Notes: generated by a model not told the origin, from the sequence alone. DNA of 64,000 nucleotides from Oxyruncus cristatus (GCA_013399855.1 VXAY01012532.1:1013441-1077440), one strand, 5' to 3'; positions 13,901 through 28,900 are shown, counted from the stretch's first letter. Translations and numbers: made by a program.

Positions 13901-16900
13901 ATTACTTTATGTAAAAATATGAATTCAGAGACATCAGGTGCATCCATATGATTTTTAAAAAGCAGATGTTAAATGCAGTAGTTTTGACTTTATTGAAAAC
14001 CAGGAGATTCATTTTATCAGTTGAGAAAATGTTAGCCTGTGAGATTTTTTAAAGTGGCCAGAGTATGATGGAGGTATTTTTAAGTCATTCAAGTTTAGCC
14101 TTTCATCTTTTCTTGACTTGAAAGAAGCAGATCTTTTTTAAATGCATGATAAAGTTAACTACCTAGCACTTGACATGTGTCACGTAAACCAGTTCTGTTG
14201 TTCAGCAATTTCACTGGATTATTCACTGTACAGCTAAGCACCTACAACAGTTACACTTTACCTGCATTATTTATGTTTTAAGCAATTTTACTAACTGAAG
14301 AGGTATTAAAAATTATACTGAATACTTCCAGTTCCATAATACATAGGCTTTAATTTAGCTTTTAACACAAACATCCTTGTGAATTACAATTTACACCAGC
14401 CACCCACAAATTTCTGAGAAATAAGTGGTCTGGACATCACTGACAAGAATGCACATTATATACATAAATGAATGCACAAAGCATTACAGTGTTCCCAAAG
14501 TTTTAGAAGACTGAAAAAAAGCATATAGAAATATATTAAAACCAGAAGGATTTAAAAATTCTTAAAAACTAGTAATTTCGGAGTGGAGACTCAGACCTTA
14601 TTATCCAGGGGTAAATGTCCCTTGTCATATAACTCAACAACCCCCTGCAGCGCTCCAGGCTGGGCACAGAGTGGCTGGAGAGCAGCCAGGCAGAAAGGGA
14701 GCTGGGAGTTTGGATTGACAGGAAGCTGAACATGAGCCAGCAGTGTGTGCCCAGGTGGCCAAGAAGGCCAATGGCATCCTGGCCTGGATCAGGAACAGTG
14801 TGACCAGCAGGACCAGGGAAGTGATTCTGCCCCTGTACTCAGCGCTGGTGAGGCCACACCTGGAGTGCTGTGTCCAATTCTGGGCCCCTCAGTTCAGGAG
14901 GGATATTGAGGTGCTGGAGCAGGTCCAGAGAAGAGCAACCAGGCTGGTGAAGGGACTCGAGCACAAGTCCTATGAGGAGAGGCTGAGGGAGCTGGGGTTG
15001 TTTAGCCTGGAGAAGAGCAGGCTCAGGGGAGACCTCATTGCTCTCTACAACTACCTGAGAGGAGGTTGTAGCCAGGTGGGGGTTGGTCTCTTCTCCCAGG
15101 CAACCAGCCGTAAGACAAGAGGGCATGGCCTTAAGCTGTGCCAGGGGAGGTTTAGGTTGGATATCAGGAAGAAATTCTTTACAGAGAGAGTAATCAGCCA
15201 TTGGAATGGGCTGCCCAGGGAAGTGGTGGATTCACCATCCCTGGAGATTTTTAAGATGAGACTGGATGTGGCACCTAGTGCCATGGTCTAATAACCACGG
15301 CAGTGTTGGATCAAGGGTTGGACTTGATGATCTCAGAGGTCTTTTCCAACCCGGTTGACTCTATTATTCTATGAACTCAAAATACCCAGGAAGATGTGGC
15401 TATTTCTCTTAGGTGGAAGCAGTATCACATCTATTTGTAGTTTCTCTAACCTCCAGCAATTTTCTTCCTCCATGCTTTTATCTGCTGACAGCTTTTTGAA
15501 CTGCGAAGAGCTTAGACCTCTTCCATCTCCAGTCTCTAATCAGAGAAGATTTTTTAATCCTTCAACATGTCAGAAAAACTTTTGGAATTAAACCAGTAAA
15601 TTTCAGGGGAAGAAAAGGGAAGGGCAGCTAGCTAAAGAAATAACCACCATCCATGTTGTTTGCTTCCTTGGGTTAGGATTTAACAGAATGGAGGAATATA
15701 TCCTCTTTTTCTTGTAATCTTGTAATCTATCCTATCAGCACCACATGACCTCACTTTGAAACTCTCTCCCAATTAACTTCAGATTAGGTAGAAAATCACA
15801 TTCAGGATACCTTTTGTCATGGCACCAAGCTTTATAACTATTGTTAAGTATCTTGAAAATGGCAAGAAGTAGGATCATGTGGATAGAATAACATTCTACT
15901 TTTTCTAGAATCTTTTTTACCGTAAAATTTTTATAGACTGTCATTACTCCAAGGAAAATTAATTATGATATTTTGATCCTGTTTTCTATTGACAGAAGTA
16001 CAATTAACAGAAAAAAAAAATGAGGTGCCTGGTCTGACATTTAAGCTGCTTCTTAATTTTTTAAAAAGCAAAGCCACACAATTTCGGAACCATTTATCAC
16101 AGAAATTCCATTCTTATTTTAGTTCTGGAATAAAAAATTTAATATACTAAGAAAAGTAACAATATTCAGTCCACTTCAACAACACTAAGTACTTTGGTAA
16201 GTGTACAACATTTGGGTTTGGGATTAAAATAACTTTTATTTGCAATTATTACAAATTAATATTCTGTGTTCACTGCATGCTCTAATAACTGGCATTCTTG
16301 ATTAATTACTTGATACTTTAAGGTGGGATTTTTTCTACTTCTCTTCCAAAAGACTTTTTTTTTTCTTTTATCTGTTTCCATTAACAGTCAGTCTGCCTGT
16401 CAGTCTCTCTCTCTCTCTCTTTCTCTCTTTTTCTTTTTCTCTCTCTTTCACATATATATAATCCAAGCTACTGAGATGCAAGACTGGGTGCTGAATTCCA
16501 GCAAATAATTATTTTTTTATTTATACTGTTATGAGGTTTGGTAGAAGAAAGAGGAAAAGAAGAGGGATATAATCTAAAAAATCTTAATAAGGCATGAAAC
16601 TGCCTCTTCTCCTTGTGAAATTGGTCCTGATTGCTTGCTGATTGTTTTCACTGTGGCTTCTGGTAGTACAAAAATGACCAGATTTGAGTCTCCAGTTCTA
16701 GTTTCAGATTAAACAAAGTCAGGAAAAAGTTTAAAGGAAATTAAAAAAAAAAAACAACAACAAACAAAAAACACAACACTTTTAGTTGAATACAGTTGAC
16801 ACTTTGACAAGTATGCTTCTGAGAGATAAATTACTGGGATGTTCACTCATGAAGGGATAAATAGTTATTTAAATAGATAAAGAGTTAAGACTATGAACAT

Positions 16901-19900
16901 TGCATTAAATTTGCAAAAATTCCTAAATTTATGAAGAATATTAGAAGAGATTAAAGTACAGTTATACCTCACTTCCCAGGTGAAAAAATCACATCCTCTC
17001 TAGCTTTAAACTAAAATAAAATGTAGGCTTATAAGCTCTATCTAATTACTGACAAAATTCAATTAAAATTAAAACCAGACACTTCAAATTTAGTTACTGC
17101 CAAAATTAACACTGCCTATGAAATGTTCCACTTCTCATTTTAGAGGATGTATTATAATCTCCAACTACATTATTTCCCACTATTACTTCCACAGGTCTAT
17201 TGTCTCATTTACCACACAGGAGGAATATAAATGAGCAATATTTGCCTCTGCCTCCAGTTTCTACAAGGAGAACACCACCAGCTTCTTATAAATATTCTTT
17301 ATAAATATTCTTTTGAGCAAAATATAAAATAAGTCCTAAGAAAAAATGACAAACTATTGTTTATTTCAAAATCAGTTCAAGCAAAACTGCAAATCAGGTC
17401 CTATATTCTCCTTTCCATTTTTGTATTTCACAGAATCTAAGCCATTTCCAAAACAAAATTCATGTTGATTTTCAGCTAGGCATTATATCTGAGAGGCAGA
17501 CACAAGGTTCTGAGGAACAGCACAGTTCAACCTTGATACTGCATTGCTAAATCAGTGAACCTGATCAGCAGAGACATCAGGGTAGGTGAAGCATCCCAAG
17601 GTAAGAGCCCTGAGAGCACAGCAGGGAACTCACTCCAAAGGCTCTCTGCTGGCTGCTCCAGCAACGCTGAGTTCACACACCAAGTCCCAGGGTTGATTCT
17701 GAAAGCGGATGGCCCTAAAAATTGTTCACGGTTGTCAAAACAAACAGAAAGCAAAAACATGGGCTCTGTCCTGGTTCCGGCCAGGACAGGGGTAATTTTT
17801 GCAGTAGCCAGGAAGGGGCATGTCTAGGACCTGAAGGTTATTCTACACCACCTCACATCATTGCCAGAGGTGGGAGGAAAGGAGTCTCTTCCAGGGAGAA
17901 GGGGCTCCTTCTAGTCAGGTAAGTGTGGTGGAAGGAGCAGTGGGGTGGCCCCAGTTCCGAGCTGGAGGGAGCGGTTGGGTAATGCTGGTTCCGAGCCAGA
18001 GGGAGTGGAGGGGGCAGTGTGGCAGAGGGAGCCATCGGGTACTCCCTGCTGCTGGAGGGTTTTTGTGTGAACTGTTCCTTTCTGGTACCCTCTGTCGTTG
18101 GTATTGTTGCTGTTACTCTTTGTTTTCTTATCTCATTGCTGTATCATGAGGGTGAAAGTAGTTGGTAAAGAAAAGGCTACTTAAACCACAGGACACACTG
18201 TAGACAGTTATAAACTGTTCATAAATTTATTTAGGATTAATTAGGAGACAAGTTCTAATTATCATAAGTAGCAAGGTTCTGGAACGTTCCAACAGGACTT
18301 TTTTTGCTGCATTACATCTAGCTACTTTTACAGTGGAGTGTTAATCATTTATGAAATGGGGGATATGTGCTAACTGCCTGCAAGACTAGCAAACTTCACC
18401 AAGTGACTTAGGAAGTGGCTCAGAATCCTGTTTTTCTAATAGGAAGACAAATAAAAATAAGAAAAAAAATGAAAAGCAAGTTCAGACTATCTAGAAATGA
18501 TGCATATCACCTCTATAGATAGAATTGCTCATTTAATATGTGCAGGAAAACGTTTCCCCCAAGTGATTTCTTTGTAACCTTCCTGAATTCTTTAAGCTTT
18601 TACGTATCTTGCTTGACCAACAATGAAAAATCTTCCTGTCTTCTTCCTCTGCTTTGGTTTTGACCCAAAGTCACTAAATACTAATGGCACAAAAATGTTT
18701 TCGAGGACTGGAAGGCAGTCACAGAATATAAACAGGTGGTAGATGATCTATCCTTTTTCTCAAATTACATATTAATTTCTTCCTGTTGGTAGTCCCTATT
18801 AAAGCCAGCTGGTCTACTTCCAAAGCAAACTCCTTAGTGACTAAAGTTGGCATAAATGGACTGTAACTGTCAAAGTAAACATGTATATTAGTGAAATATT
18901 TACAAAATACAGCCAGGTACAATACTGAAATAGGTTAATCGATTTTGTTTACTGGTTTATAGCAACTAATACATGGCCTGTTAGCTATTGTTTTGCCATG
19001 ACTGCAGTTCTTCCATGCCTCAAGCTACATTCATCCCACTGATTTCAGGTGGGATTATCTACCAAGGACTATGTTTACCTAAATGCTGCACTGACAAATA
19101 AAGAAAAAAATGGAAGATAATTCTCTTTTATTCCCCACTCATAAGTGTCTCAAGGCACTCAGCAAGAGAGGATGTGCTTTGCCTAAGGCAACTCTTTCAC
19201 TGTCATATGCAAAACTAGTGGATAGAAAGATAGGTATGGATGCTACCATAAATCCTACTTTTTTAATGAATAAGAATCCAAACATACAGGGAACGATCAT
19301 TCCCTTCGCAGAACTCACTAAGCAAAGTAATCTATAGCCCCATTAGTTAAAAAAAAAACAAACAAACAAAACCAAAACCATCACCCCAAAACAGTCTCTA
19401 GTCTTTCAGATAGCGCAGTAAAACTCTGCCACGATCTTCTAGATCTAGAGAAGAGCTTCCAAACATAAGCAAATTGGTCAACAAATATCATCCTGTTCTC
19501 TTTTCTGTTACTGGTGCAGTTTGATTGGGATTACTACACATTCAGCACCACACCCACTCTCACAACCCCTATTTCCTTGACAGAGGGAAGACTGGTGTGG
19601 GGATAAGTAATAGCACTGCTCCTGTCCTTCTCACTCCTATGGATAATGGGCAGGGCTGTGCCATGTCTGCAGTCCTCAAGCCAGATTTCTATTCCCCCTC
19701 ATGTGCCCCAGTAGTCAACATAGATAGAGAGCTGGACAGAACCTCTTACAAGAGGGGCCTTTTTTGAAACTGAATGGCAGACTCAAACAATTATTTTCAT
19801 AATTTTATAAAATGGTGAAAGTCTGTCTTAGGACTATAAATGACCACAATTTCAAATATTGAGACATGTAATTGATTAGCTAGGTCATGAATGCCTTTCA

Positions 19901-22900
19901 CCTCTCAATATTACTTTGAAAAATATCTGTACTTCATATAGGCTCTACAAAGTGTCCCAGAGCAGAGTTCTGCACTGCAGGACACCACCAGTCACTCACA
20001 ACACAGCAACATTTTACCAAGGCATGGTTACAGCTGGACAAAAATTTTCGCCTCTGTCTTCGACAGAGAAAGAACTAGCTGGCAAAGTAGAGATTAATTC
20101 CAGACAGGTTTGTAACAAGTTTGCATTCACAGTTGAGAAAAACAATAACCAAGTACTTGGACAGACACCAGATGACACATCCTCTTTGCTTTTTAACTCG
20201 ACATCCTGAATGATAAAAACTTCTGGCCTATCAAGGAAGAAGAACCATAACCTTGACTTGTTTTCTACTTCATGGTTGCTGCAGGAATTTTGTCTGGGGC
20301 CAGTTCAACAACAGTTCAACACAGGTTTGTAGGTCAGCCTGCTTTTAGTGCTTTTTGTATCCGACAAGGAGACTTTTACGCCAGAATCCTTAAAAGGCAG
20401 GGAACACATTTTCAGATGTTAAATAGGCTAGCAAAAACAGACAAGGAAGAACTTTGCTCATATTGATTTTTACCCAAGGATGTAGAGTTAAACTTTGCAT
20501 GTAAACCACTTCTGCAATCCTAGAAAGTCTAGGATAAAAATTTCAGCCACTATTGGAGAATTTACCTAACAGAAACCTAAAAACATTCACATTTATTAAT
20601 ATAATACCCTAAGTTTTCTAGTGTAAATTTTATGAAAATTCATAATACAACTTTACTCAAAGAAATTAAATTATTTCAATAATGAACTTGTATACACAGC
20701 CCTGTACCACTAAAGGCAAAATGAGATATTTCAGAAGAGAAGCAAGTGGATGGCTGTTTGGTAGATATTCATCATTTATAGAGTATTGTATACTCCAAAA
20801 ATACAACATTTCAAGTAATTTGTATAATTTCAAAAGAATATTCAATATTTCTGTCAGATTGAGAACATCCTTATAATCGGCTGAAAAACTGAAGGTAATG
20901 TAAAATATTAATATGGATGACAACAGAATACTCTAAGCACAACCATGCCTAAATACAAGTGCAATAACGTATGCAAAACTCTACCTGTTAAGCAATTTTA
21001 CTTTAGACATGAATTGGAAGCAATTTGAGACAATACAAGTAACCCCATGAGCTTTAGGTAACAATCATAGGGCAACAAAGACTGAAAAGCAAAACCAAAC
21101 TAAATTAGTTTGTTTTTCATCTACTGAACATTCCTTTGTTTGGAAGAATAAACTATCATTTTTCGACAGCTCTGTCCTTGGTACTTCACAGTATTAAAAT
21201 ACATGGCTTTCTGACTTAAAAAAAAAAAAANNNNNNNNNNNNNNNNNNNNNNNNAAAAAAAAGCATAGAAAGATAGCTCCATTCATGCTGATTTACTACC
21301 CTATGAAATCTAGCTGGAATCAGCAGTGCTACATAGCTTTAAGAAGTTGGCTTGGAGATTTGTTTGTAAAAACTACCTGCAGTGCAGTCTAAAGATGTCA
21401 GAGAAGTTATTTATAGGAGGGCACTTTAAATGTATTCTTGAAGCTACCTCATTAAAAGCATATTGTAATACATTCTGCACTGAAACTGCTATCAAAATTT
21501 CAAATGCTTTCACAGTTGCCAGGTATCTACCCTTACAGTCCTTCATGAGACTTTCAGAAAATAAGCTTCCAAACAATAATTCAAGTCCTTAGCCTAAACT
21601 CAGGTTTTGCAATTTCTTCAGTTTCCCTTTTTTTTTTTTTTAATAAATCCAAATAATAATAATTAAAAAAAATTCTGCTGGTCTCTAAAAGTTTAGGAAT
21701 TTGTTTAATATTACAGGATAGACATACTTGAACACTGGAAACTAACATGTGTGGAATCGGGCAAACCTTCAAATGGAGATTATGTAATTATGTAATCTAA
21801 ATTAATGCATTTTAAATTGTTCTAAATGGTAAAAGCAGTTGTAACTCAGAGCCATAAGGTAGAACAGTCAGAAAATAATATACCACTGAAATCAGGCATT
21901 CACTAATCTGTTAATTTTTTTTTACATTTTAATGTATTAAGAGCCAATTCCTAAGCCAACCTCACACTTCAGTTTTTTGAAAAAGAAGAAAAGAGAATAA
22001 ATGCTTCTCTTTATATAGTTTCTGTCTTTGATTGTTATCCATTAAAACTGTGAGTTAAAACTTAACAATTTGTTCCTCACACAGAGAGCACATGGATTTG
22101 TTGCTGCCGTGTGTGAACACTGGGCTGCATATGCCAATTAATCTGTATCAAATACTGAGGTGTAAGTGCTTAGAAACAATAACAAACATGTGAGACACAT
22201 ACATTGCTTCTAAATTACTGAAAGGATGCTTTTTGTCTAGACTTCCATTGAGTGACTGATTCAGTTTCTAAGGCACATACTGAAAACAAGAAAGAGCAAA
22301 ACTAACAGACCTCTTGTAAGCACATATAAGACACATTTTTCCATTACAGAGGTCTTTTGTAAAAGGCACTCATAGAACTACATACCAAGGATGAGCTTCA
22401 ATTGCAAAGGAGCTCTTGAGTATTTGTTTTTAAAAGAATTGACTCATCTGTGGTCTTGTAATATCAAAGAACACTCCATTTACCACCTAGTTTTCATGGT
22501 GGATCTTAAAGGCCCCAACACTGAGAAAGATTACTAAACCAAAAAAATTATGCAAGATTTTTCAACTACTGTTGAATAACTAATGGTTTTGTGAAGCTTT
22601 TTTTAAAAAAAAGAAAGGATTCTATGGCATTCAATATAGCAGTAGAAAGGTTAAGAATTAAAATTCCTTTACTTTCACAGGTATATTTAAGGTGACTTTA
22701 TGCCCTATATATTCCAACCAGCATCTTAGTCAAATTCCTTCCACAAAAATTCAGTAGAATTTAAAAAAATTCTCTATTCAATTGAGATGAAGACTTATAA
22801 GCATATATTTTGTATATCAATGGAAGCCTGGAAGACTAGCAGCTTATTCTGAGAATGGCAAAACAACTGAAATTTTTTTTTTATATCCCTGTCTTTATTG

Positions 22901-25900
22901 TTCAACCCCCTTTCCTCCTCTTACCCTGGTATTAACTTGTTTCCCTCTATGACACCGTGAGTAAGAGACAAAAGTACCGTATAGGTGTTCAAAAGATTTT
23001 AATAGTTATAATTTTCATCTCCAAAATGAATGGCATATGAGAAATGTACAAGTATCAATCTTGTCACTTTATTTCCTACAATGTTCTGCTGCGTTCAGAA
23101 GTTATGTTTTAAATGTAATCAAGAAGAGTTTCTTCTTAAAAATACGCTTTGCGTACTCTTCAATGCCTAACAGAGATGAGAAAATTATGTAAACTTCATT
23201 TTCAGATAAGTGGCCATTTTAAACTGGAACTACAGGCAAAACATTTTTTTTTGTTTATCTATTTGAAGAGCCTTACTATTTGAATTTAGTTTTGCACATT
23301 TTGATTATCTAACATTCACACTTTTGTACTGTACTCAGGACATTATTTTCATACTACTACCCATGGAATGGCAATCACCTGGATTTTGTCCTGCAGACAC
23401 ATCATGAACCAAGAGCACATGGCTAGTGGAGGTTGCTTACAGCAGAGCCCCACTCTGGGGACTTGGGCTGGCTGGGTCATGGCAGGAGGGGAAGGAAGGG
23501 CGAGTGCCAGAACAACAAGCAGAGCTGAGCAGGAAGCAGGTGGGATATCCAGTCAGAGAATCAGTCCCCTCCTTGTTGGGGCACGCAGAATGATCTCACC
23601 TCAGTGAGAAGCTTAGCATGACACTCGCTTCCATGTTCATGATCTGGTACATTAATGAGTTAGGAAATCTCTCTCCCTGCTGTATAATTATTTTGATACT
23701 CATGTTATTTATCCTCTTACACACTTAGAAGAGAGTTGTACTAATTAAACTTTGATTAACCTATGCTGCTCTGAAGTCAGTCACAGGAGAAAAGTAATTT
23801 GCTGTTTTAACATTTCAGACCTCTGGAGCTAACAGAGGGGTATTGGTCTTTGCTTGGAAGTGCTTACATACACTCCTCCCACCAAACATTATTCAGACTT
23901 AAAAAAGAAGTCTAAATAACACCTCTGCAATTTAGTGGAGTCAGAAAGAGGTGGAGGGTCACAGCTGACAACTCATCTATTGGCACTTTGTTTAGTGTGG
24001 GGTGTTTAATTCTTTTAAAGTAGACTGTAAGTTTACCTTCTCCATATCCATTACATGAATACTACAGTAATGTTGACCAAGAAAAAATCTTGTCCACACC
24101 ATAGTTTAAGGAGCACAATTAATGAAATGACTGTTAGAAAGCAACAAATAACATCATCTCCCTTTCCAGGAACTAAATCAATAGTTCCATTCACAACAGG
24201 TTTCAAAGACAATGCAATCTCAGGAAAGGTGCCCATACTCACAAATTATAGAGCATGTCAGCCATGTTGCTGCGGTAGTACAAGGCATTTCTATAGGCGC
24301 TTTCAGCTTCAGAAATCTTGCTCTGGCTCTTGAGAACATTTCCAAGGTTACCCCATGCTGTCAAGAGGAGAAAACAGTATTCAGAAACAGCTACAATCCA
24401 ATTACACATGACAGAGTATCCAAGTATCAGGAAGTTCCTCAGGGAGACAAACCTTACAAAGAAACTATTTTTATGGAACAGGAGGGGAGGTTGGTTATTT
24501 TTTCCCCCCCCAGTTTTCTGGATCTCTGAATCTCTTATTGTGAGACTCACATTTCATAGAGGTGATTTACATGCATTCAGGTGGGAAAAGGAAATTGAAA
24601 AAAAAATATATGTCTCCATGCTTTAGAAATTACTGTAGTAAAGGCAAGGGACCATTTTATTTTATATCACCTCTAAATAAAAATCACAGAGTGAAATGTT
24701 GATCTGGGGCATCTTCCTAGTTTTAGCATTTTTTTAAGCCTATTGACCCTAAACAGCAAGAAATCTTCCCAGAGAAGATGCAGCCCTCACTGAAGTATGA
24801 AAATTTGACATATGACGCAGGAATTGAAAGAATGGTTAGTAAGTAACCAGGATTAAAAATATGCCATATGGATATAAACATACTACACAGATCACTAAAA
24901 AGCATTTTTTCTACCAGGAAAACATGTGGTTCCTTTCCATACAATTTATTATGTTACACACTGTGCTTTTATAGCCCATCTATAAAGGTCTTCAGGTAAA
25001 AAAAATATTTAAGGCTCCACATGTTTCCTTTTCAGTTTTGTTGAGTAGCACAAATACTACTTAAAAAAGGAACTGGAACTAACGGTTTATTGAAAACACA
25101 GCCCGTGCTACTAAGAATTTAGAAAACTAGTTTAACTGGCATTGTAATTATAGTGTACGTGTGTGTGTACATGGCAAAAAAAAAAAAAACGCAAACCACA
25201 TTACGCTTATAAATACATCAAAGTTATTTCATAAAAAGCTCTACTTTCACACAGGTATTTTTTAATGAGAAAAAACAAGGAAAGATGATGCATGCTCTTT
25301 CCCCCAAACACAAATATTTGTCAAAATATTCTTCCTTCCAGATATACTAATCATAAACATCAGCTCAAGTAGCAGTTGACTCTGATGCTCTAGTCAAGCC
25401 CTGTTTTTACAAGAATTTGCATCAATCTTGCCCAATACAAAATTTTAGTTTTAATCTAACATTGCTACATAGGTTGATAATTGTGATATGCATTTTTTCC
25501 TTACAAAGTGCATTGCTTTCAAGTTACTGTGGTTTGCTGCAAAATCATCCTATCGTAAGGATGGAACAGAATTCCCTCTGAGCAGAATAAACTAATCATT
25601 GCTGGGAAAAAAATATTAAATCATTTTAGAATTTATAAAAATCATGTCATCCAACTGTGCACAACATATTCTGAAAAATCAAAGGAAAAAAACAAATGCA
25701 ATATTTCCTCTGTTAGAAATAATTTCCTCTGTGCAGAATAAACTAATCATTGCTGGAAAAAAATAATTAGAATTCATAAAAATCATGTCATCCAACTGTG
25801 CACAACATATTCTGTAAAGCCGATGAAAAAAAAATAAATGCAATATTTACCTGAGAAAAGAAAACATTTCTGTGAGTCACTTCAGTTTACCTAGTACTTA

Positions 25901-28900
25901 ATAAGATGAGAAATAATTCAAACATTGTTTATCAATAAATTAACAAAAGTCACAAAAATGTTTCATCACTTTGAGGTAAAGCTGCTAAAACTATTCTCAG
26001 ATTCACTCAACTTTTACACTCTTTGATATCATATGTGCAGAATTTTGAATTTATTTCCCCATTACTGCCACTCTTCCTTTTTACATGCAGAAAACATTTT
26101 GGAAGCACCAATTAAGGTGACTAGACAACCTCTAAGCATTAATGCTTGTAAGAAAAACAGAGATTTCTATATGGTTTTAAAATAAATTTGTGAAAACATA
26201 TCCTGATGTTGCTTCTGCAGCACATGGCCATTCAACTTGATATAACTGTATGTTCCACATAATCTGTAGGTACTTTTGCTTTCACTCTGATCTCCCATAA
26301 CAGAGCATTACATCAAAAGACCATTTGGAATACTGATGAAAATTTCCTGCTATATAGTTATTTACTCCCAAACATTCTGAAGCTCAGTAAATGAAAGGAT
26401 GCATAGAAGAATGATTCAGTTCATCCTTTCATCTGTTACGCTGGAATTACACTTGTTACCAGTATTAAATGTAATATTTTCTCCTCTACATTTCTTTTCA
26501 TACTGTAAGCCCTAATATTTATCTGAGTTAACATAATTTTTAAGGCAGTACTTTAATTTACATTTTGCAAAATAATGTGACAAGTTTTTATATCAATCAA
26601 TAATTAATTGGTGCTATTTCATTTTAAATGTACTCAGACTTCTGTCTAAACTTCTAAAACTGTGAATGATTAACCTTATGTGATGCACTAGAAGAAGTGA
26701 TAGTAGCGGAAAATAGCAAACATAAAACATGATAATCTTACAATTTATCACTAATGGAGACATGAAAATCAGGTCTTTTTACTTATCCAAACTATAAAAG
26801 CTAGGTATAAATCTTCCCATCTATTTAAACACAGAATTAGTTAGATGAATGACCTAGTTCTGGCTGGAGATGAAGCTACATACTCATAAGCCCTAAAAGT
26901 TATGAACAGCTAATATCTGCAGAAACCACATCCTCTTGGGTTTTGGTATATGAGAGAGGGTAAAGCAGGCTGCACATACATGGAAAAGAGGCTATAAGAG
27001 ATACTCAAGAACTTCACTCCTGCTTTGTCTTAAGTAGTGCAACTAACCATAGGAAAAACAAAGAATTTCAATTATTAACTGCCATATCTCAAAATTTTTC
27101 CTGCAAAACTGTAACAACATAAATTCAACTACGGGCACATTCAGAAACAGAAACATAGTAATATCTAAGTGAAGCCACATCCCTGTTAAAAACATACCCT
27201 ATGACTCCAACTAAAGTTCAGCAGTCAACTATTTTCCATTTGTACATGGTGAGAAATTAAAATATATAAATATATATACACACCACAATTTAATCTTTAA
27301 TTAAAAATTCAAATTTTCCCCTGTAGAAGAGCCTATTTAGCAAAAGAAAAAAGCAAGCTCTGAATGAAAGAGCTTTGCAATATTTACTTTCTTCCTGCTG
27401 CTTAATTCCCTGTGAGAAAACAAAGACACCAAAACAGACCCCCTTTTAGAAATAATACTCCATCATAGCATGGGAACAAATGTAACATTCACATCTCACC
27501 TAGAACAGTCAATCCATTCCAACTTTATTTAAACGCTTAAATTTCCATAGATCATAGTCAATATAGATGGGCATATTAAAAATTAAATCCATTTCATCAC
27601 CTCTATCACAAGTCAATTATAAACTGAAAAATCTCCCAGTGCTTGAGAATTCCTACACTAGTTACATTTCTTTGCAGGAAAATGAAACTTTTTAACAGGG
27701 TTTTGTTCTGCTGTTTGTTGGAGGGTTTTTTAAAAATAAATAGCAGGAAATATCATTTATAGCTAACTACAAAAATAAACAATTGTTTAGGTTTTATAAT
27801 TTTGGCCATATCAAACTAGATTTCTATTAAACTTTAAATATTGCATTTATGCCACCAGGCATTTAAGTGTTTTCAAAATAAAAAATGAATACGAGAAATT
27901 TCAGCCTCAAGTTTAACATGCCTAATTTGTCAACTATCTAATTGAAACTGAGGATTAAGATTTAACAAGACTGAAAAATACCAGGTTGGTATATTAAACC
28001 TTCTCTAAACACCTTCATTCCGGAAGACAGCAAGACAAACAACAGCAAAGAAGAACAACATTGTCCAGTCTAATCTGCCTGGATTTAAGATGCACACTTT
28101 ACTGAAGAGGTCAACTTTCAGCTTGCAATTGAATTATGGAAACAAATGTTGAATGGAAATGAATGAGTGCAAATATCTTCATTTAAATAAAACTTTCCCT
28201 TTCTACTGAATCAAGGATCACGCTACGCTATTCAGTGAAATGGAAATTACGAAGTAACAAAGTGTCAGAGAAGAGCACTCAGGTGGGCTAAAAGCATATA
28301 TGCGGATTACTTGATCCAAAAGTTTGCTTTAAATAAAAAAAAATAAAATAATGAAAAGCACAAATCATTAAGACAGATAACTCAAAGTATTAAAGCAGGA
28401 TTCTCCTTTCTACCCATCACCCCTATATAATCCATGAAAAATTTGGTAATAATAAAATCTATTTGGAAACTCACAGTCTATTAACATACCCGTTGTCCAA
28501 ACACCTCTGCTGAAACATGGAGAGAAAAAAATCCAACAAAAATTGACTATTAAATCATTAAAATACAACCTGGTGAACTTTTAAAAATAATATAGAAGAG
28601 GAAAATGCTGCCTTTCAGAGTATGTTATGCCAGAGGGCAAACACTGTCTTTTGCAAACCTTAGTAGGAGAAAACATACTTGAAAACTAATGAAATAAAAT
28701 ACAGGACTTAAAAAAATTGATCTGTGATATTCGCAATTCACAGGAATAAATTACTGAAATTCTGTAATACTGTTCTCACGTTAAGTTATCAGACTTACAA
28801 AAGAAAAGTTAAACCATCAATAGATGAATTAATCAAAGAGTGTGGACTAGGTTATTACTGGAGTGAAACAAACTACTTGAACAAAGACTGAAGTATTTAG

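Larger units (their letters stand above)
13732..24242 (-). other. TMTC2 intron, 10.5 kb
   Basis: A GT-AG phase-2 intron. It contains a CR1 copy (14637-15374), a CT-rich microsatellite (16403-16458), an LTR-like element (about 17767-18150), a 24-base assembly gap (21231-21254) and a GC-richer patch of unknown nature (about 23360-23620). I recognise nothing in the rest. Confidence 0.8.

Noticed and set aside
14839..15201. Minus-strand 120-codon open frame
   Set aside because: It is the opposite strand of the CR1 copy's coding remnant.
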